NCBI RefSeq assembly: GCF_008122505.1
Contig: NZ_VSSB01000001.1
Location: 2,774,891 to 2,838,890, forward strand
DNA length: 64,000 bases
Reading direction: 5' to 3'
Origin: Agromyces mariniharenae
GTDB taxonomy: Bacteria > Actinomycetota > Actinomycetes > Actinomycetales > Microbacteriaceae
Shown: piece by piece, positions 35,105 through 43,149 of the stretch
Numbering within the stretch: the first letter of the stretch is position 1
Layout: every line of letters starts with the position of its first letter
Made by a program: the position numbers and the translations under genes
Notes under the pieces: model-generated
What the model saw: only the letters and a program-made list of their open reading frames with translations
Database searches by the model: none
Told to the model about the DNA's origin: nothing

Positions 35105-35581
35105 TCAGGCGTAGAAGCCGTCGCGCAGGTTGATGCCGTGCTCGACCCAGGCCTTCATGGCGGCCAGCATGCCGGTCCACCCCTCGCAGTTGCCGAACGC
35201 GTGCTTCGCGCCGTCGGGCGTGGCGCGCCACGCCGCCTCGGTGATCGTCACCAGGGTGCGTACGCCGTCGTCGATCGGCTCGAACTCGAACGTCGTCGTC
35301 GTCGTGCCGCGCTCGCCGGCGGTCGACTCGCCCTCCCATTCGATGACGATGCGTCGTGGCGGGTCGGACTCGACCACCGTGACGGGGAACGCGCCCGGGA
35401 AGTCGTGGAAGTCCCAGCTGACGTCGGCTCCCGCCTCGAGCCGGCCGCGGGCGCCGCCGGTCGTGAAGTACCGCGACAGCTGCTCGGGGTCGGCGACGGC
35501 CTCGTAGACCTCGTCGACCGGCCGGGCGATGCGACCGGAGACGGTGAAGCCGAGCGTGTCGAGTCGCTGCTGCTCATTCAT
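35105..35581 (-). CDS. SRPBCC (AHSA1-type) domain protein
   Basis: A 158-residue START-like fold binding hydrophobic ligands, of the activator-of-Hsp90 homologue class: VSGRIARPVDEVYEAVADPEQLSRYF at the N-terminus and TVVESDPPRRIVIEWEGE in the middle. Such proteins are commonly paired with an ArsR regulator, as here. The ATG lies inside a perfect palindrome shared with that regulator. No ribosome site fits between them, so a leaderless mRNA is likely. Confidence 0.9.
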   Translation of the reverse strand: MNEQQRLDTLGFTVSGRIARPVDEVYEAVADPEQLSRYFTTGGARGRLEAGADVSWDFHDFPGAFPVTVVESDPPRRIVIEWEGESTAGERGTTTTTFEFEPIDDGVRTLVTITEAAWRATPDGAKHAFGNCEGWTGMLAAMKAWVEHGINLRDGFYA

Positions 35582-35600
35582 GTTGTATTTTTACAACATG
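35579..35600. promoter_or_regulatory. Palindrome containing the start codons of two divergent genes
   Basis: CATGTTGTA (35579-35587) and TACAACATG (35592-35600) flank TTTT. The outer CAT/ATG triplets are the start codons of the SRPBCC gene and the ArsR gene. TATTTT lies 6 nt before the ArsR ATG, a -10 box for a leaderless mRNA. A dimer bound here would silence both genes. Confidence 0.8.
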
Positions 35601-35942
35601 TCACCCGATGTCGGCAAGGGGCCCGACGACCTCGTGTTCAAGGCGCTCGCCTCGCACACGCGACGGCGGATCCTCGACGAGCTCAAGGCCGCGCCCCTCA
35701 CGACCGGAGAGCTCTGCGACCGGTTCCCCGAGCTCGACCGCACGACCGTGCTCCAGCACCTGCGCGTCCTCGAGCGCGCCGAGCTCGTCGTCGGGCGTCG
35801 CCAGGGCCGGGAGCGCCACCTCGCGCTCGCGCCGCTGCCCATCAAGCGCATCCACGATCGCTGGATCAGCGAGTACGCCAGGGCCGCGGTCGAGCTGCTC
35901 GACCGCCTCGACGAGGGCTCGGCGCCGGCGTCGCGCGGCTGA
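35598..35942 (+). CDS. ArsR-family regulator
   Basis: A 114-residue winged-helix repressor (DDLVFKALASHTRRRILDEL, then LDRTTVLQHLRVLERAELV as recognition helix). No metal-binding cysteine pair (ELCVCDL type) is present; the single Cys is C43-like in GELCDRF. It belongs to the ArsR/SRPBCC pair class that senses organic ligands or redox state. It starts in the palindrome shared with the SRPBCC gene and probably controls both. Confidence 0.9.
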   Translation: MSPDVGKGPDDLVFKALASHTRRRILDELKAAPLTTGELCDRFPELDRTTVLQHLRVLERAELVVGRRQGRERHLALAPLPIKRIHDRWISEYARAAVELLDRLDEGSAPASRG

Positions 35943-35975
35943 GCTGCCGGTGGGCCGGGTCCGGCGCTCAGGCGG

Positions 35976-36293
35976 TCAGGCCGGCTCCGTCGCCTCGACC
36001 GCGTGCGGGATCGGCGGCTCGGGCACGACGAGGAGCCCGCCCGACGAGTTCGCCACGAGGGCGAGCTCCTCGAGCCAGGCGCGGTTGAGATGCGGCCGCC
36101 GATTGCCGTGGAACACGAACGCGAGCGGAGTCGCCGGGCTGAGCCAGACCGTCATCGTCCGCCGGTCGTCGTGCCAGGTGAACGGGAAGCTCTCGAGGCG
36201 CCGCAGCTTGTTCACGATGATGACCTGCAGGTGGGCGAGCGTTCGGTCGTCGAACTCCGCCGCGTGGTCGTCGTCGTACACCAGCGAGCCCAT
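35976..36293 (-). CDS. Small conserved protein (DUF7882-like)
   Basis: 105 residues: MGSLVYDDDHAAEFDDRTLAHLQVIIV, a central FPFTWHDD and SPATPLAFVFHGNR, and a Pro-rich end. This small family is frequent in Microbacteriaceae and often occurs near ATP-dependent ligase genes; one lies 1.5 kb away. ACGGAG stands 5 bases before ATG 36293. Function unknown. The family name is from memory and moderately sure. Confidence 0.65.
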   Translation of the reverse strand: MGSLVYDDDHAAEFDDRTLAHLQVIIVNKLRRLESFPFTWHDDRRTMTVWLSPATPLAFVFHGNRRPHLNRAWLEELALVANSSGGLLVVPEPPIPHAVEATEPA

Positions 36294-36412
36294 GGGCACT
36301 CCGTTCCGCGCGCCGGCGAGGGTGGGGCGCGGGTGGTGCGCTGCGAGCCGGGCCGGATCATCCTCTCCGTCGCGACGGAATCGCGGGAGGGTCTTGACTT
36401 CGGGCCCCGCGA

Positions 36413-37102
36413 TCAGGAGCGTTCCGGGCTGTTCGCCGCCTCCGCGACGATCCTGGCGACCTTCCGCTCCGAGAGCCGGCCGGCGACGGGGCCGATGATG
36501 AGCAGCAGCGCCCAGGTCCAGCGCGCGGCATCCGCACCCCACGCGTAGGCGATGGGGATCGACAGGAGGAACACGGCCGGCGTGGTCAGGGTGTTGAGGA
36601 ACCGGATGTGATCGGCGCGTCGTGGGAGGGGATCCGCCAGCATTCCGTCGTGGCGGGCCACGTAGAACACGACCGACTGCGCGAGCACCGCGCAGGAGAT
36701 GTTCACGGCGTAGAGCGCGATGGCGAGCGGCTCGCCCGAGGTCTCGATGTCCGCGATGCCCTGGGTCGTGAAGGGGATGAGCACGACGAACGCGATGGCC
36801 ACGAGGTTCGCGACGATCGTCGCCGAGCTGAACCCGCGGAACCCGGCGACGAGCCGGTGGTTGACCCGCCAGAAGACGGCGATGACGACGAAGCTGATCC
36901 CGAAGCCGAGGAGCTGCCACTCGAGCCCGCTCGACATCAGCTTCTCGAAGCTCGTCCAATCGGATGCCTCGGGCGGGTCGATGTTGACCACGAGCAGGGT
37001 GACCGCGAACGCGTACACGGCATCGAAGAACGCGATCGCTCGCGAGAACTCGACGCTGTCGCGCCCGTACTCCTCGGCGGATGCCCCCGCGTCCGTGCCC
37101 AC
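36413..37102 (-). CDS. TMEM175-family potassium-channel-like protein
   Basis: 229 residues, six predicted transmembrane helices. The TM1 signature RxxxFSDxVxAxAxT appears as RAIAFFDAVYAFAVT, matching the DUF1211/TMEM175 family of lysosomal and bacterial K+ channels (with F in place of S). The second motif VNHRLVAGF follows. The start is placed at GTG 37102 (GTDAGASAEEYG); no good ribosome site is visible, so the N-terminus is uncertain. Confidence 0.82.
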   Translation of the reverse strand: MGTDAGASAEEYGRDSVEFSRAIAFFDAVYAFAVTLLVVNIDPPEASDWTSFEKLMSSGLEWQLLGFGISFVVIAVFWRVNHRLVAGFRGFSSATIVANLVAIAFVVLIPFTTQGIADIETSGEPLAIALYAVNISCAVLAQSVVFYVARHDGMLADPLPRRADHIRFLNTLTTPAVFLLSIPIAYAWGADAARWTWALLLIIGPVAGRLSERKVARIVAEAANSPERS

Positions 37103-37161
37103 GACAGGAGTGTGCCGTGCCGCGGCGGCCGCGGGGCATCCGACGCGCCGTTGCGCGCCCG

Positions 37162-37434
37162 TCAGCTCCAGTCGACGGCGTGGACCCAGCCGGCGATGTA
37201 GGCCCGCTCGTTCGAGCCGAGGCGGAGGTCGCCGCGCGGGAGCGGCTCGCCCTCGAGCTCGCAGAGCTCGAAGATGCGGCGGACGACGTACACGCGCAGC
37301 GGCGCGTGGAGGTTCTCGAGCACCTCGCGCTGCAGCGGGCGCTCGAGCATGGGCCACCAGATGCCGATGGGCGGGAGCCCGTGCCGCGGTTTCGGCCGGT
37401 CGTCGTGTGCCGGCTGGTCGACGATGGCGCTCAT
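37162..37434 (-). CDS. 90-residue protein of unknown function
   Basis: A soluble protein with RPLQREVLENLHAPLRVYVVRRIFELCELEGE and LGSNERAYIAGWVHAVDW as distinctive segments. ATG 37434 overlaps the stop of the upstream 54-residue protein (ATGA), so the pair is co-translated. I do not recognise a named family. It resembles small Microbacteriaceae proteins found next to ligase genes. Confidence 0.65.
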   Translation of the reverse strand: MSAIVDQPAHDDRPKPRHGLPPIGIWWPMLERPLQREVLENLHAPLRVYVVRRIFELCELEGEPLPRGDLRLGSNERAYIAGWVHAVDWS

Positions 37435-37595
37435 TGCGCCGGCTCCTCCGACACGTGGCCGGTGTCGGGGTCGCGCACGACGACGTGCTCGTCGACGTCG
37501 GCGTCCTCCTCGGCCTGCTGGTGCCGCTCGGCGGCGTCGACCGCGTCGTCGAGCTCGTCGGCCGCGCTCGGGTCGGTAGGGTTCGGGTCGCTCAT
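37431..37595 (-). CDS. 54-residue acidic protein
   Basis: A very acidic small protein (Asp/Glu/Ala-rich, from SDPNPTDPSAADELDD to VVVRDPDTGHVSEEPAQ), probably disordered. AGGAGT lies six bases before ATG 37595, and the stop overlaps the next start. ATG 37631 upstream is in frame but has no ribosome site. Function unknown. Confidence 0.6.
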   Translation of the reverse strand: MSDPNPTDPSAADELDDAVDAAERHQQAEEDADVDEHVVVRDPDTGHVSEEPAQ

Positions 37596-37780
37596 CGTGG
37601 ACTCCTCGCTCGCACGGCCGACCGCCCCCATCGGGATCGACCGCTTCCGACGGTACGTCGGCGGGGGTCGCCCCGGGCAGGGGATTGACCCCGTTCGGGG
37701 GCGGTGCTACCCGAGGCCGCCTCGCGTTCGCCGGTCGTCCCGCGGGTGCGGAACGGCGCCGCCCGCACCATGATGGACGG

Positions 37781-38848
37781 ATGGACCTCCCGGTGATGCC
37801 GCCCGTCGCTCCGATGCTCTCGAAGTCCGTGAAGGAGATCCCCGACGTCGGGCACGTGGAGCCGAAGTGGGACGGATTCCGCACGATCGTGTTCAAGGAC
37901 GGCGACGAGATCGAGCTCGGCAGCCGCAACGAGCGCCCGATGACGCGCTACTTCCCCGAGCTCGTGGAGGCGCTGCGCGAGAACCTGCCCGACCGGTGCG
38001 TGGTCGACGGCGAGATCATCCTCGCGATCGACGGCCGGCTCGACTTCGATGCGCTCCAGCAGCGCATCCACCCCGCCGACAGCCGCGTACGGATGCTCGC
38101 CGAGCGCACGCCCGCGTCCTTCGTGGGCTTCGACCTGCTCGCGATCGGCGACGAGGACCTCATGGGCCGGCCCTTCGTGGAGCGGCGCACGCGGCTCGAG
38201 GAGGCACTCGCCGCGGCATCCGACCCGGTCTTCATCACGCCGGCCACCGCCGACCTCGCCGAGGCGCGCGACTGGTTCACCCGGTTCGAGGGCGCCGGGC
38301 TCGACGGCGTCGTGGCGAAGCCGCTCGACGGCACGTACCAGCCCGACAAGCGCACGATGTTCAAGGTCAAGCACGAGCGCACGGCCGACTGCGTCGTCGC
38401 CGGGTTCCGCTGGCACAAGTCGGGCGGCATCATCGGCTCGCTGCTGCTCGGCCTCTACGGCGACGACGGGCGACTCCACCACGTCGGCGTCGCCGCGTCG
38501 TTCCCCATGGCGAAGCGCACGGCGCTCGTCGCCGAGCTCGAGCCCTTTCTCGTCGACGACCTGTCCCAGCATCCGTGGGGCGAGTGGGCCGACCAGGAGG
38601 CGCACGCGGGCACCCGCATGCCGGGAGCCGTCAGCCGCTGGAACGCTGGGAAGAACCTCTCGTTCGTGCCGCTGCGGCCCGAGCTCGTGGTCGAGGTCGC
38701 CTACGAGAAGATGGAGGGCGACCGGTTCCGGCACACGGCGCAGTTCCGGCGCTGGCGCACCGATCGCACGCCCGAGAGCTGCACCTACGAGCAGCTCGAA
38801 TCTCCCGACGACCTCGAGCTCTCCGAGATCCTGCCGCTGCAGGGCTGA
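37781..38848 (+). CDS. ATP-dependent DNA ligase (LigC type)
   Basis: 355 residues with the nucleotidyltransferase core of ATP-dependent DNA ligases. The adenylated lysine is K29 in EPKWDGFR (motif I), motif III/IIIa is VDGEIILAI and FVGFDLLAI, motif IV is DGVVAKPLDGTY, motif V is MFKVKHERTADCVV. An OB-fold C-terminal domain follows. Without a DBD or nuclease/primase domain this is the LigC class, used in repair. ATG 37781 has only a weak site; ATG 37796 is an alternative. Confidence 0.93.
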   Translation: MDLPVMPPVAPMLSKSVKEIPDVGHVEPKWDGFRTIVFKDGDEIELGSRNERPMTRYFPELVEALRENLPDRCVVDGEIILAIDGRLDFDALQQRIHPADSRVRMLAERTPASFVGFDLLAIGDEDLMGRPFVERRTRLEEALAAASDPVFITPATADLAEARDWFTRFEGAGLDGVVAKPLDGTYQPDKRTMFKVKHERTADCVVAGFRWHKSGGIIGSLLLGLYGDDGRLHHVGVAASFPMAKRTALVAELEPFLVDDLSQHPWGEWADQEAHAGTRMPGAVSRWNAGKNLSFVPLRPELVVEVAYEKMEGDRFRHTAQFRRWRTDRTPESCTYEQLESPDDLELSEILPLQG

Positions 38849-38851
38849 CGC

Positions 38852-39355
38852 TCAGATCACGGCACGCAAGCCCGCGGACAGCGCGGTGTGGTGCTCGAAC
38901 ACGAGGTTCGTCTCGGTGAGCGCGACGGCCGGGTTGGCCGAGAGGTTCTTCAGCACGAACTGTCGCACGTGCTCGCTGTCGCGGACGCGCACGTGGATGA
39001 GGAAGTCCTCGGTGCCGCCGAGGAAGAACAGCTGGGCGACCTCGGGCTCGCGACGCAGCTCGTCGGAGATCTGCTCCATGAGGTGGCGGGCGCCGGGCCG
39101 GATGCGCACGCTCACGAGCGCCTGCAGGGTGAAGCCGAGCGCCACGGGGTTGATCTCGGCGGTGTAGCGCACGATGACCCCGCGCTCGCGCAGCGAGCGG
39201 ACGCGCGCGAGGCAGGTCGAGGGCGAGACGCCCACCTCCCGGGCGAGCTCCACGTTGGGGATGCGGGCGTTCTCGTGCAGGATCGCGACGATCTGCCGGT
39301 CGATGTCGTCGAGCTCGACACGACCCGGTGCGCTGATCTGCGGTGCATCGGTCAC
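38852..39355 (-). CDS. Lrp/AsnC-family regulator
   Basis: A 167-residue feast/famine regulator: N-terminal HTH (LDDIDRQIVAILHENARIPNVELAREVGVSPSTCLARV) and a C-terminal RAM ligand-binding domain (about 85-160). Adjacent divergent transcription to alanine dehydrogenase strongly suggests it is the alanine-responsive activator of ald, as AldR is in mycobacteria. GTG 39355 is used, with GGAAGGA upstream. The intergenic repeats are likely its sites. Confidence 0.9.
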   Translation of the reverse strand: MTDAPQISAPGRVELDDIDRQIVAILHENARIPNVELAREVGVSPSTCLARVRSLRERGVIVRYTAEINPVALGFTLQALVSVRIRPGARHLMEQISDELRREPEVAQLFFLGGTEDFLIHVRVRDSEHVRQFVLKNLSANPAVALTETNLVFEHHTALSAGLRAVI

Positions 39356-39393
39356 GGCGCGGCGTCCTTCCGAACAATTGGATGAATCAGAGG

Positions 39394-39439
39394 CATTCTA
39401 CCGAACGAAATGCGGCTGGGCTTCCCATTCTGCGAACGA
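39394..39439. promoter_or_regulatory. Probable Lrp/AldR binding sites upstream of ald
   Basis: Two related segments, CATTCTACCGAACGA (39394-39408) and CATTCTGCGAACGA (39426-39439), lie about 32 bp apart, three helical turns. A third weaker match is near 39369. The position between divergent regulator and ald is typical of Lrp-type autoregulation. Confidence 0.5.
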
Positions 39440-39486
39440 CGCGTCACCATGGAGGCAATCCCACCCCACAGCATTCGGAGATCACC

Positions 39487-40587
39487 ATGCACGTCGGCGT
39501 GCCCGCAGAGGTCAAGAACAACGAATTCCGCGTCGCCATGACGCCCGCGGGGGTGCACGCTCTCGTCGGGCGCGGCCACCGCGTCGACATCCAGGCCGGT
39601 GCCGGGCTCGGCGCCGGGTACACCGACGAGGAGTACCGCGAGGCCGGTGCCACCATCGTCGGCACCGCCGCCGAGGCGTGGTCGGCCGAGCTGGTGCTCA
39701 AGGTGAAGGAGCCGATCGAGCAGGAGTACGGCTTCCTCCGCGAGGACCTCACCCTCTTCACGTACCTCCACCTCGCCGCGGACCTCCCGCTCACGCGGGC
39801 CATCCTCGACTCGGGCGTCACGGCCATCGCCTACGAGACCGTGCAGCTGCCCGACCGGTCGCTGCCGCTGCTGACCCCCATGAGCGAGGTCGCCGGCCGG
39901 CTCGCGCCGCAGGTCGGCGCCGCCTCGCTGCACGCGTCGAAGGGCGGCCGCGGTGTGCTCCTCGCCGGCGTGCCCGGCACCGCGCCCGCGAAGGTCGTCG
40001 TCATCGGCGGCGGCGTCGCCGGCGAGCAGGCCGCCGCGACCGCGATGGGCATGGGCGCCGACGTCACGGTGTTCGACATCTCGCTGCCGAAGCTGCGCGA
40101 GCTCGACGCCCGCTACGAGCACCGCATCAAGACGCTCGCCTCGTCGCCCTACGAGATCGCCCGCCAGCTCAAGGACGCCGACCTCGTCGTCGGCGCCGTG
40201 CTCGTGCCCGGTGCGGCCGCGCCGAAGGTCGTCACCGACGCGATGGTCGCCCAGATGAAGCCGGGCGCCGTGCTCGTCGACATCGCCATCGACCAGGGCG
40301 GATGCTTCGAGGGCTCGCACGCGACGACGCACGCCGACCCGACCTACCGTGTGCACGACGCCATCTTCTACTGCGTCGCCAACATGCCCGGCGCGGTCCC
40401 GGCCACCTCGACGCCCGCGCTCACGAACGCGACGCTGCCGTACGCGATGCGCATCGCCGACCTCGGCTGGCAGGCCGCGCTCGCCGAGGACGCCGCCCTC
40501 GCGAAGGGCCTCAACGCCACCCGCGGCCGCCTCACGAACGAGGGCGTCGCGAAGGCGCACGGCCTGGAGCTGCACGCCGCGCTCTGA
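39487..40587 (+). CDS. ald: Alanine dehydrogenase
   Basis: 366 residues; NAD-dependent interconversion of L-alanine and pyruvate plus ammonia. Complete family pattern: the N-terminal substrate-binding MHVGVPAEVKNNEFRVAMTP, the VLKVKEP active-site lysine region, the Rossmann motif GGGVAGEQAA, and DIAIDQGGCFEGSH. CGGAGATCACC precedes ATG 39487. Regulation by the divergent Lrp-type protein is likely. A strong terminator follows. Confidence 0.96.
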   Translation: MHVGVPAEVKNNEFRVAMTPAGVHALVGRGHRVDIQAGAGLGAGYTDEEYREAGATIVGTAAEAWSAELVLKVKEPIEQEYGFLREDLTLFTYLHLAADLPLTRAILDSGVTAIAYETVQLPDRSLPLLTPMSEVAGRLAPQVGAASLHASKGGRGVLLAGVPGTAPAKVVVIGGGVAGEQAAATAMGMGADVTVFDISLPKLRELDARYEHRIKTLASSPYEIARQLKDADLVVGAVLVPGAAAPKVVTDAMVAQMKPGAVLVDIAIDQGGCFEGSHATTHADPTYRVHDAIFYCVANMPGAVPATSTPALTNATLPYAMRIADLGWQAALAEDAALAKGLNATRGRLTNEGVAKAHGLELHAAL

Positions 40588-40605
40588 CGCCGACCCGCAC
40601 CATCA

Positions 40606-40641
40606 CGAAGCGCCGGCCCCGACCTCGGGGCCGGCGCTTCG
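40606..40641. terminator. Bidirectional terminator between ald and the persulfide operon
   Basis: A perfect 15-bp stem (40606-40620 with 40627-40641) around GACCTC. It separates two convergent transcription units. Confidence 0.88.
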
Positions 40642-40665
40642 CCGTCGTCACGCCGACTCCGCGCG

Positions 40666-40983
40666 TCAGGAGAGCGAGAGGAAGAGCTTCTCGAGCTCGT
40701 CGAAGGTGAGCGGCTCGGATGCCTCGGCGTCGCCGCGGCGCGAGTCGCCGGCCCGTTCGGGGGTCGCGGCATCCGTCGCGCAGTCGCGCATCGCGGAGGA
40801 GATGACCGCGAAGCCCGCGCGGTCGAGCGCGCTCGAGACCGCGGCGAGCTGGGTCACGACCGTGCGGCAGTCGCCGCCGGCCTCGACGGCGTCGATCACG
40901 GCGTTGAGCTGGCCGCGGGCGCGCTTCAGGCGGTTCAGGATGCGTCGCTGGGCGTCCTGCTGCTGGGTGCCGACGGTGCTCAT
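40666..40983 (-). CDS. CsoR/CstR-family repressor, probably persulfide-sensing
   Basis: 105 residues, all-helical CsoR fold. Two cysteines, C39 and C68, are 29 apart, the same spacing as CstR C31/C60 and CsoR C36/C65. The copper-ligand histidine four residues before the second Cys is Ala (A64), so Cu(I) sensing is unlikely and the dithiol persulfide chemistry of CstR is favoured. It is co-translated with the rhodanese gene (ATGA overlap) and ends an operon whose other products handle sulfane sulfur. The C-terminal extension is acidic. Confidence 0.82.
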   Translation of the reverse strand: MSTVGTQQQDAQRRILNRLKRARGQLNAVIDAVEAGGDCRTVVTQLAAVSSALDRAGFAVISSAMRDCATDAATPERAGDSRRGDAEASEPLTFDELEKLFLSLS

Positions 40984-41297
40984 GCGATCGTGCCTGCCCT
41001 TCCGGTGATGACGGGGAGTCCGGCGCGGTGCCATTGCGTGATGCCGCCGTCGATGTTCACGGCGTCGACGCCCTGCGCGGCGAGGAACTGCGTGGCCTGC
41101 GCGCTGCGGCCGCCGAGGGCGCACATGAGGTAGACGGTGCGGTCGCGCGGCACCTCGTCGAGGCGCTCGACGAGCGATCCGAGGGGGATGTGCACGGCGC
41201 CGTCGACCCGTGCGCGGGCGACTTCGTCGGGTTCGCGCACGTCGATGATGAAGGCGTCGCCGAGGGCGTGCGCCGCGGTGGGGGAGATGGTCTGCAT
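40980..41297 (-). CDS. Single-domain rhodanese
   Basis: A 105-residue sulfurtransferase domain with the active-site cysteine in YLMCALGGRSAQA, preceded by the conserved DVREPDEVARARVDGAVHIPL. It moves sulfane sulfur between thiols. GGAGGA lies eight bases before ATG 41297. The start is 37 bp after the CoA-disulfide reductase stop and its own stop overlaps the repressor start, which fits one persulfide-handling operon. Confidence 0.92.
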   Translation of the reverse strand: MQTISPTAAHALGDAFIIDVREPDEVARARVDGAVHIPLGSLVERLDEVPRDRTVYLMCALGGRSAQATQFLAAQGVDAVNIDGGITQWHRAGLPVITGRAGTIA

Positions 41298-41334
41298 GTC
41301 GGGTCCTCCGGGTGTCAGGGTCGGGTGATTCGGG

Positions 41335-43053
41335 TCAGGCGGCGCGCAGCTCGGCGGTCGCGGCATCCATGGCGTGCTCGTGCGCACGGGCGCGCATGCC
41401 GTCGCGCCAGGTGAGGTAGCCGCCGTCGAGGTTGACGACGTCGTGGCCGAGGGCCGCGAGCAGTCGCGCCCCGGTGTGCGCACCCTGGCCGACGCGGCAG
41501 TGGACCACGATCGGGCGTCCGGCGAACTCGGGCGCGCGGTCGCGGAGCTGCTCGACGGGGATCCAGGTCGCGCCGGGGATCGTGCCCTCGGCGAGCTGGC
41601 CTGCCGCGCGCACGTCGAGCAGGACGGCGCCGCCGGCGAGCGCGTCGTCGAGCTCGTGCCACTGGATCGTCGCGTCCTCGCCCTCGGCGAGGTTGCGGGC
41701 GATGTAGCCGAGCATGTTCACGGGATCCTTCGCGGATCCGTACTGCGGCGCGTAGGCCAGCTCGAGGTCGGCGAGCGCGGATGCCGCGAGGTCCGCCGCC
41801 ATCGCGGTGGCGATGACGTCGATTCGGCGCGCGACGCCCTCGGTGCCCACGGCCTGCGCGCCGAGGATGCGGTCGGTGCGCGCGTCGACCACGAGCTTCA
41901 GCGACATCGGTCGCGCGCCGGGGAAGTAGCCCGCGTGCGAGAGCGGGTGCGAGTGGATGACCCGGACCTCGACGCCTCGAGCACGCGCGACCTCCTCCGA
42001 CCACCCCGTCGACGCGGCGGTGAGGCCCAGGACGTCGATGACGGCGGTGCCGAGGGCGGGTGCGGCGGTGGACGGGCGACCCGCGATCGCGTCGGCGACC
42101 GCGCGTCCATGGCGGTTCGCCAGGCCCGCGAGCGCGACGAGCCGCGCGGATCCGTCGGCGCGGTCGCGCTTCTCGGCGGCGTCGCCGACCGCGTAGATCG
42201 CGGGATCGCTCGTGCGGTGCGTCGCGTCCACGACGATGCCACCGGTCGCGCCGATCTCGAGGCCCGCAGCACGGGCGAGTCCCGACTCGGGCACCACGCC
42301 CATCGCGGCGATGACGAGGTCGGCCGGCAGGGCGGTGCCGTCGTCGAGCACCACGCGATGCGCCTCCACGGCCGTGACGGCGCTCCCGAACCGGAGGGCG
42401 ACGCCGCGCTCGAGCACGTGGTCGGCCAGGGGAGCGGCCATCTCGGGATCGAGACCGCCGATGAGGCGCGACGAGCGCTGCACGATCGTCGTCGCCAGGC
42501 CGCGACGGTGCAGGTTGTCGGCCACCTCGACGCCGATGTACCCGCCGCCGATGACGACGGCCCGGGCGCCGGCGGGCAGGCGATCGAGCGACGCCATGAT
42601 GGCGTCGAGGTCGTCGAGCGTGCGGAGGGCGTGGATCGGGGCATCCGGCGCGACGTGGTCGGGGAGGCGCGGGGCGGCGCCCGGCGAGAGCACCAGCTCG
42701 TCGTACCCGAGCTCGTACTCCACCCCGTCGGCGGGCCGCACCGTCACGCGTCGCGCCGCGCGATCGATGGCGACGACCTCGCTGCGCACGCGCGCGTCGA
42801 TGCGGAATCGGGCGGCGAGGCGCGCGGGGTCCTGCAGTTCGAGGGACGCCCGGTCGGCGATGACGCCGGACACGTGGTAGGGGAGTCCGCAGTTGGCGAA
42901 CGACACCGCGCCGCTGCGCTCGAGCACGATGATCTCGCGGTCCTCGTCGAGCCGGCGCAGGCGCGTGGCCGCGGACATGCCGCCGGCGACCCCGCCCACG
43001 ATGACGGTGACGGGTGCGGAGGCGACGGGGTGCGGGGTGGAGCGCTGGTGCAT
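41335..43053 (-). CDS. CoA-disulfide reductase fused to a rhodanese domain
   Basis: 572 residues: an FAD/NAD(P)H-dependent flavoprotein (1-455) and a C-terminal rhodanese domain (about 465-560, active Cys in VVHCRVGQG). The flavoprotein has GGVAGGMSAATRLRRL, the single redox C55 in SFANCGLPYH and the second Rossmann VIGGGYIGVE, as in CoADR-RHD enzymes that reduce CoA persulfides or polysulfide. The ATG sits inside an ATACCC/GGGTAT operator, and TACCCT lies 6 nt before it, so a leaderless mRNA controlled by the CstR-like repressor is likely. Confidence 0.92.
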   Translation of the reverse strand: MHQRSTPHPVASAPVTVIVGGVAGGMSAATRLRRLDEDREIIVLERSGAVSFANCGLPYHVSGVIADRASLELQDPARLAARFRIDARVRSEVVAIDRAARRVTVRPADGVEYELGYDELVLSPGAAPRLPDHVAPDAPIHALRTLDDLDAIMASLDRLPAGARAVVIGGGYIGVEVADNLHRRGLATTIVQRSSRLIGGLDPEMAAPLADHVLERGVALRFGSAVTAVEAHRVVLDDGTALPADLVIAAMGVVPESGLARAAGLEIGATGGIVVDATHRTSDPAIYAVGDAAEKRDRADGSARLVALAGLANRHGRAVADAIAGRPSTAAPALGTAVIDVLGLTAASTGWSEEVARARGVEVRVIHSHPLSHAGYFPGARPMSLKLVVDARTDRILGAQAVGTEGVARRIDVIATAMAADLAASALADLELAYAPQYGSAKDPVNMLGYIARNLAEGEDATIQWHELDDALAGGAVLLDVRAAGQLAEGTIPGATWIPVEQLRDRAPEFAGRPIVVHCRVGQGAHTGARLLAALGHDVVNLDGGYLTWRDGMRARAHEHAMDAATAELRAA

Positions 43054-43085
43054 ACCCCGAGGGTATCCCAATACCCCCTGGGTAT
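43052..43085 (-). promoter_or_regulatory. Two tandem CsoR/CstR-type operators
   Basis: ATACCCCGAGGGTAT (43052-43066) and ATACCCCCTGGGTAT (43071-43085), each an ATACCC/GGGTAT inverted repeat as bound by CsoR-family repressors. The first covers the start codon and -10 box of the reductase gene. The gene on the other side starts at 43150, so it may be affected too. Confidence 0.85.
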
Positions 43086-43149
43086 CCAAAACGAGCGCGA
43101 CCCCGGCGATGCTCCCGGGAATCCGCACGAACGCACGTATGGTGTCGGT

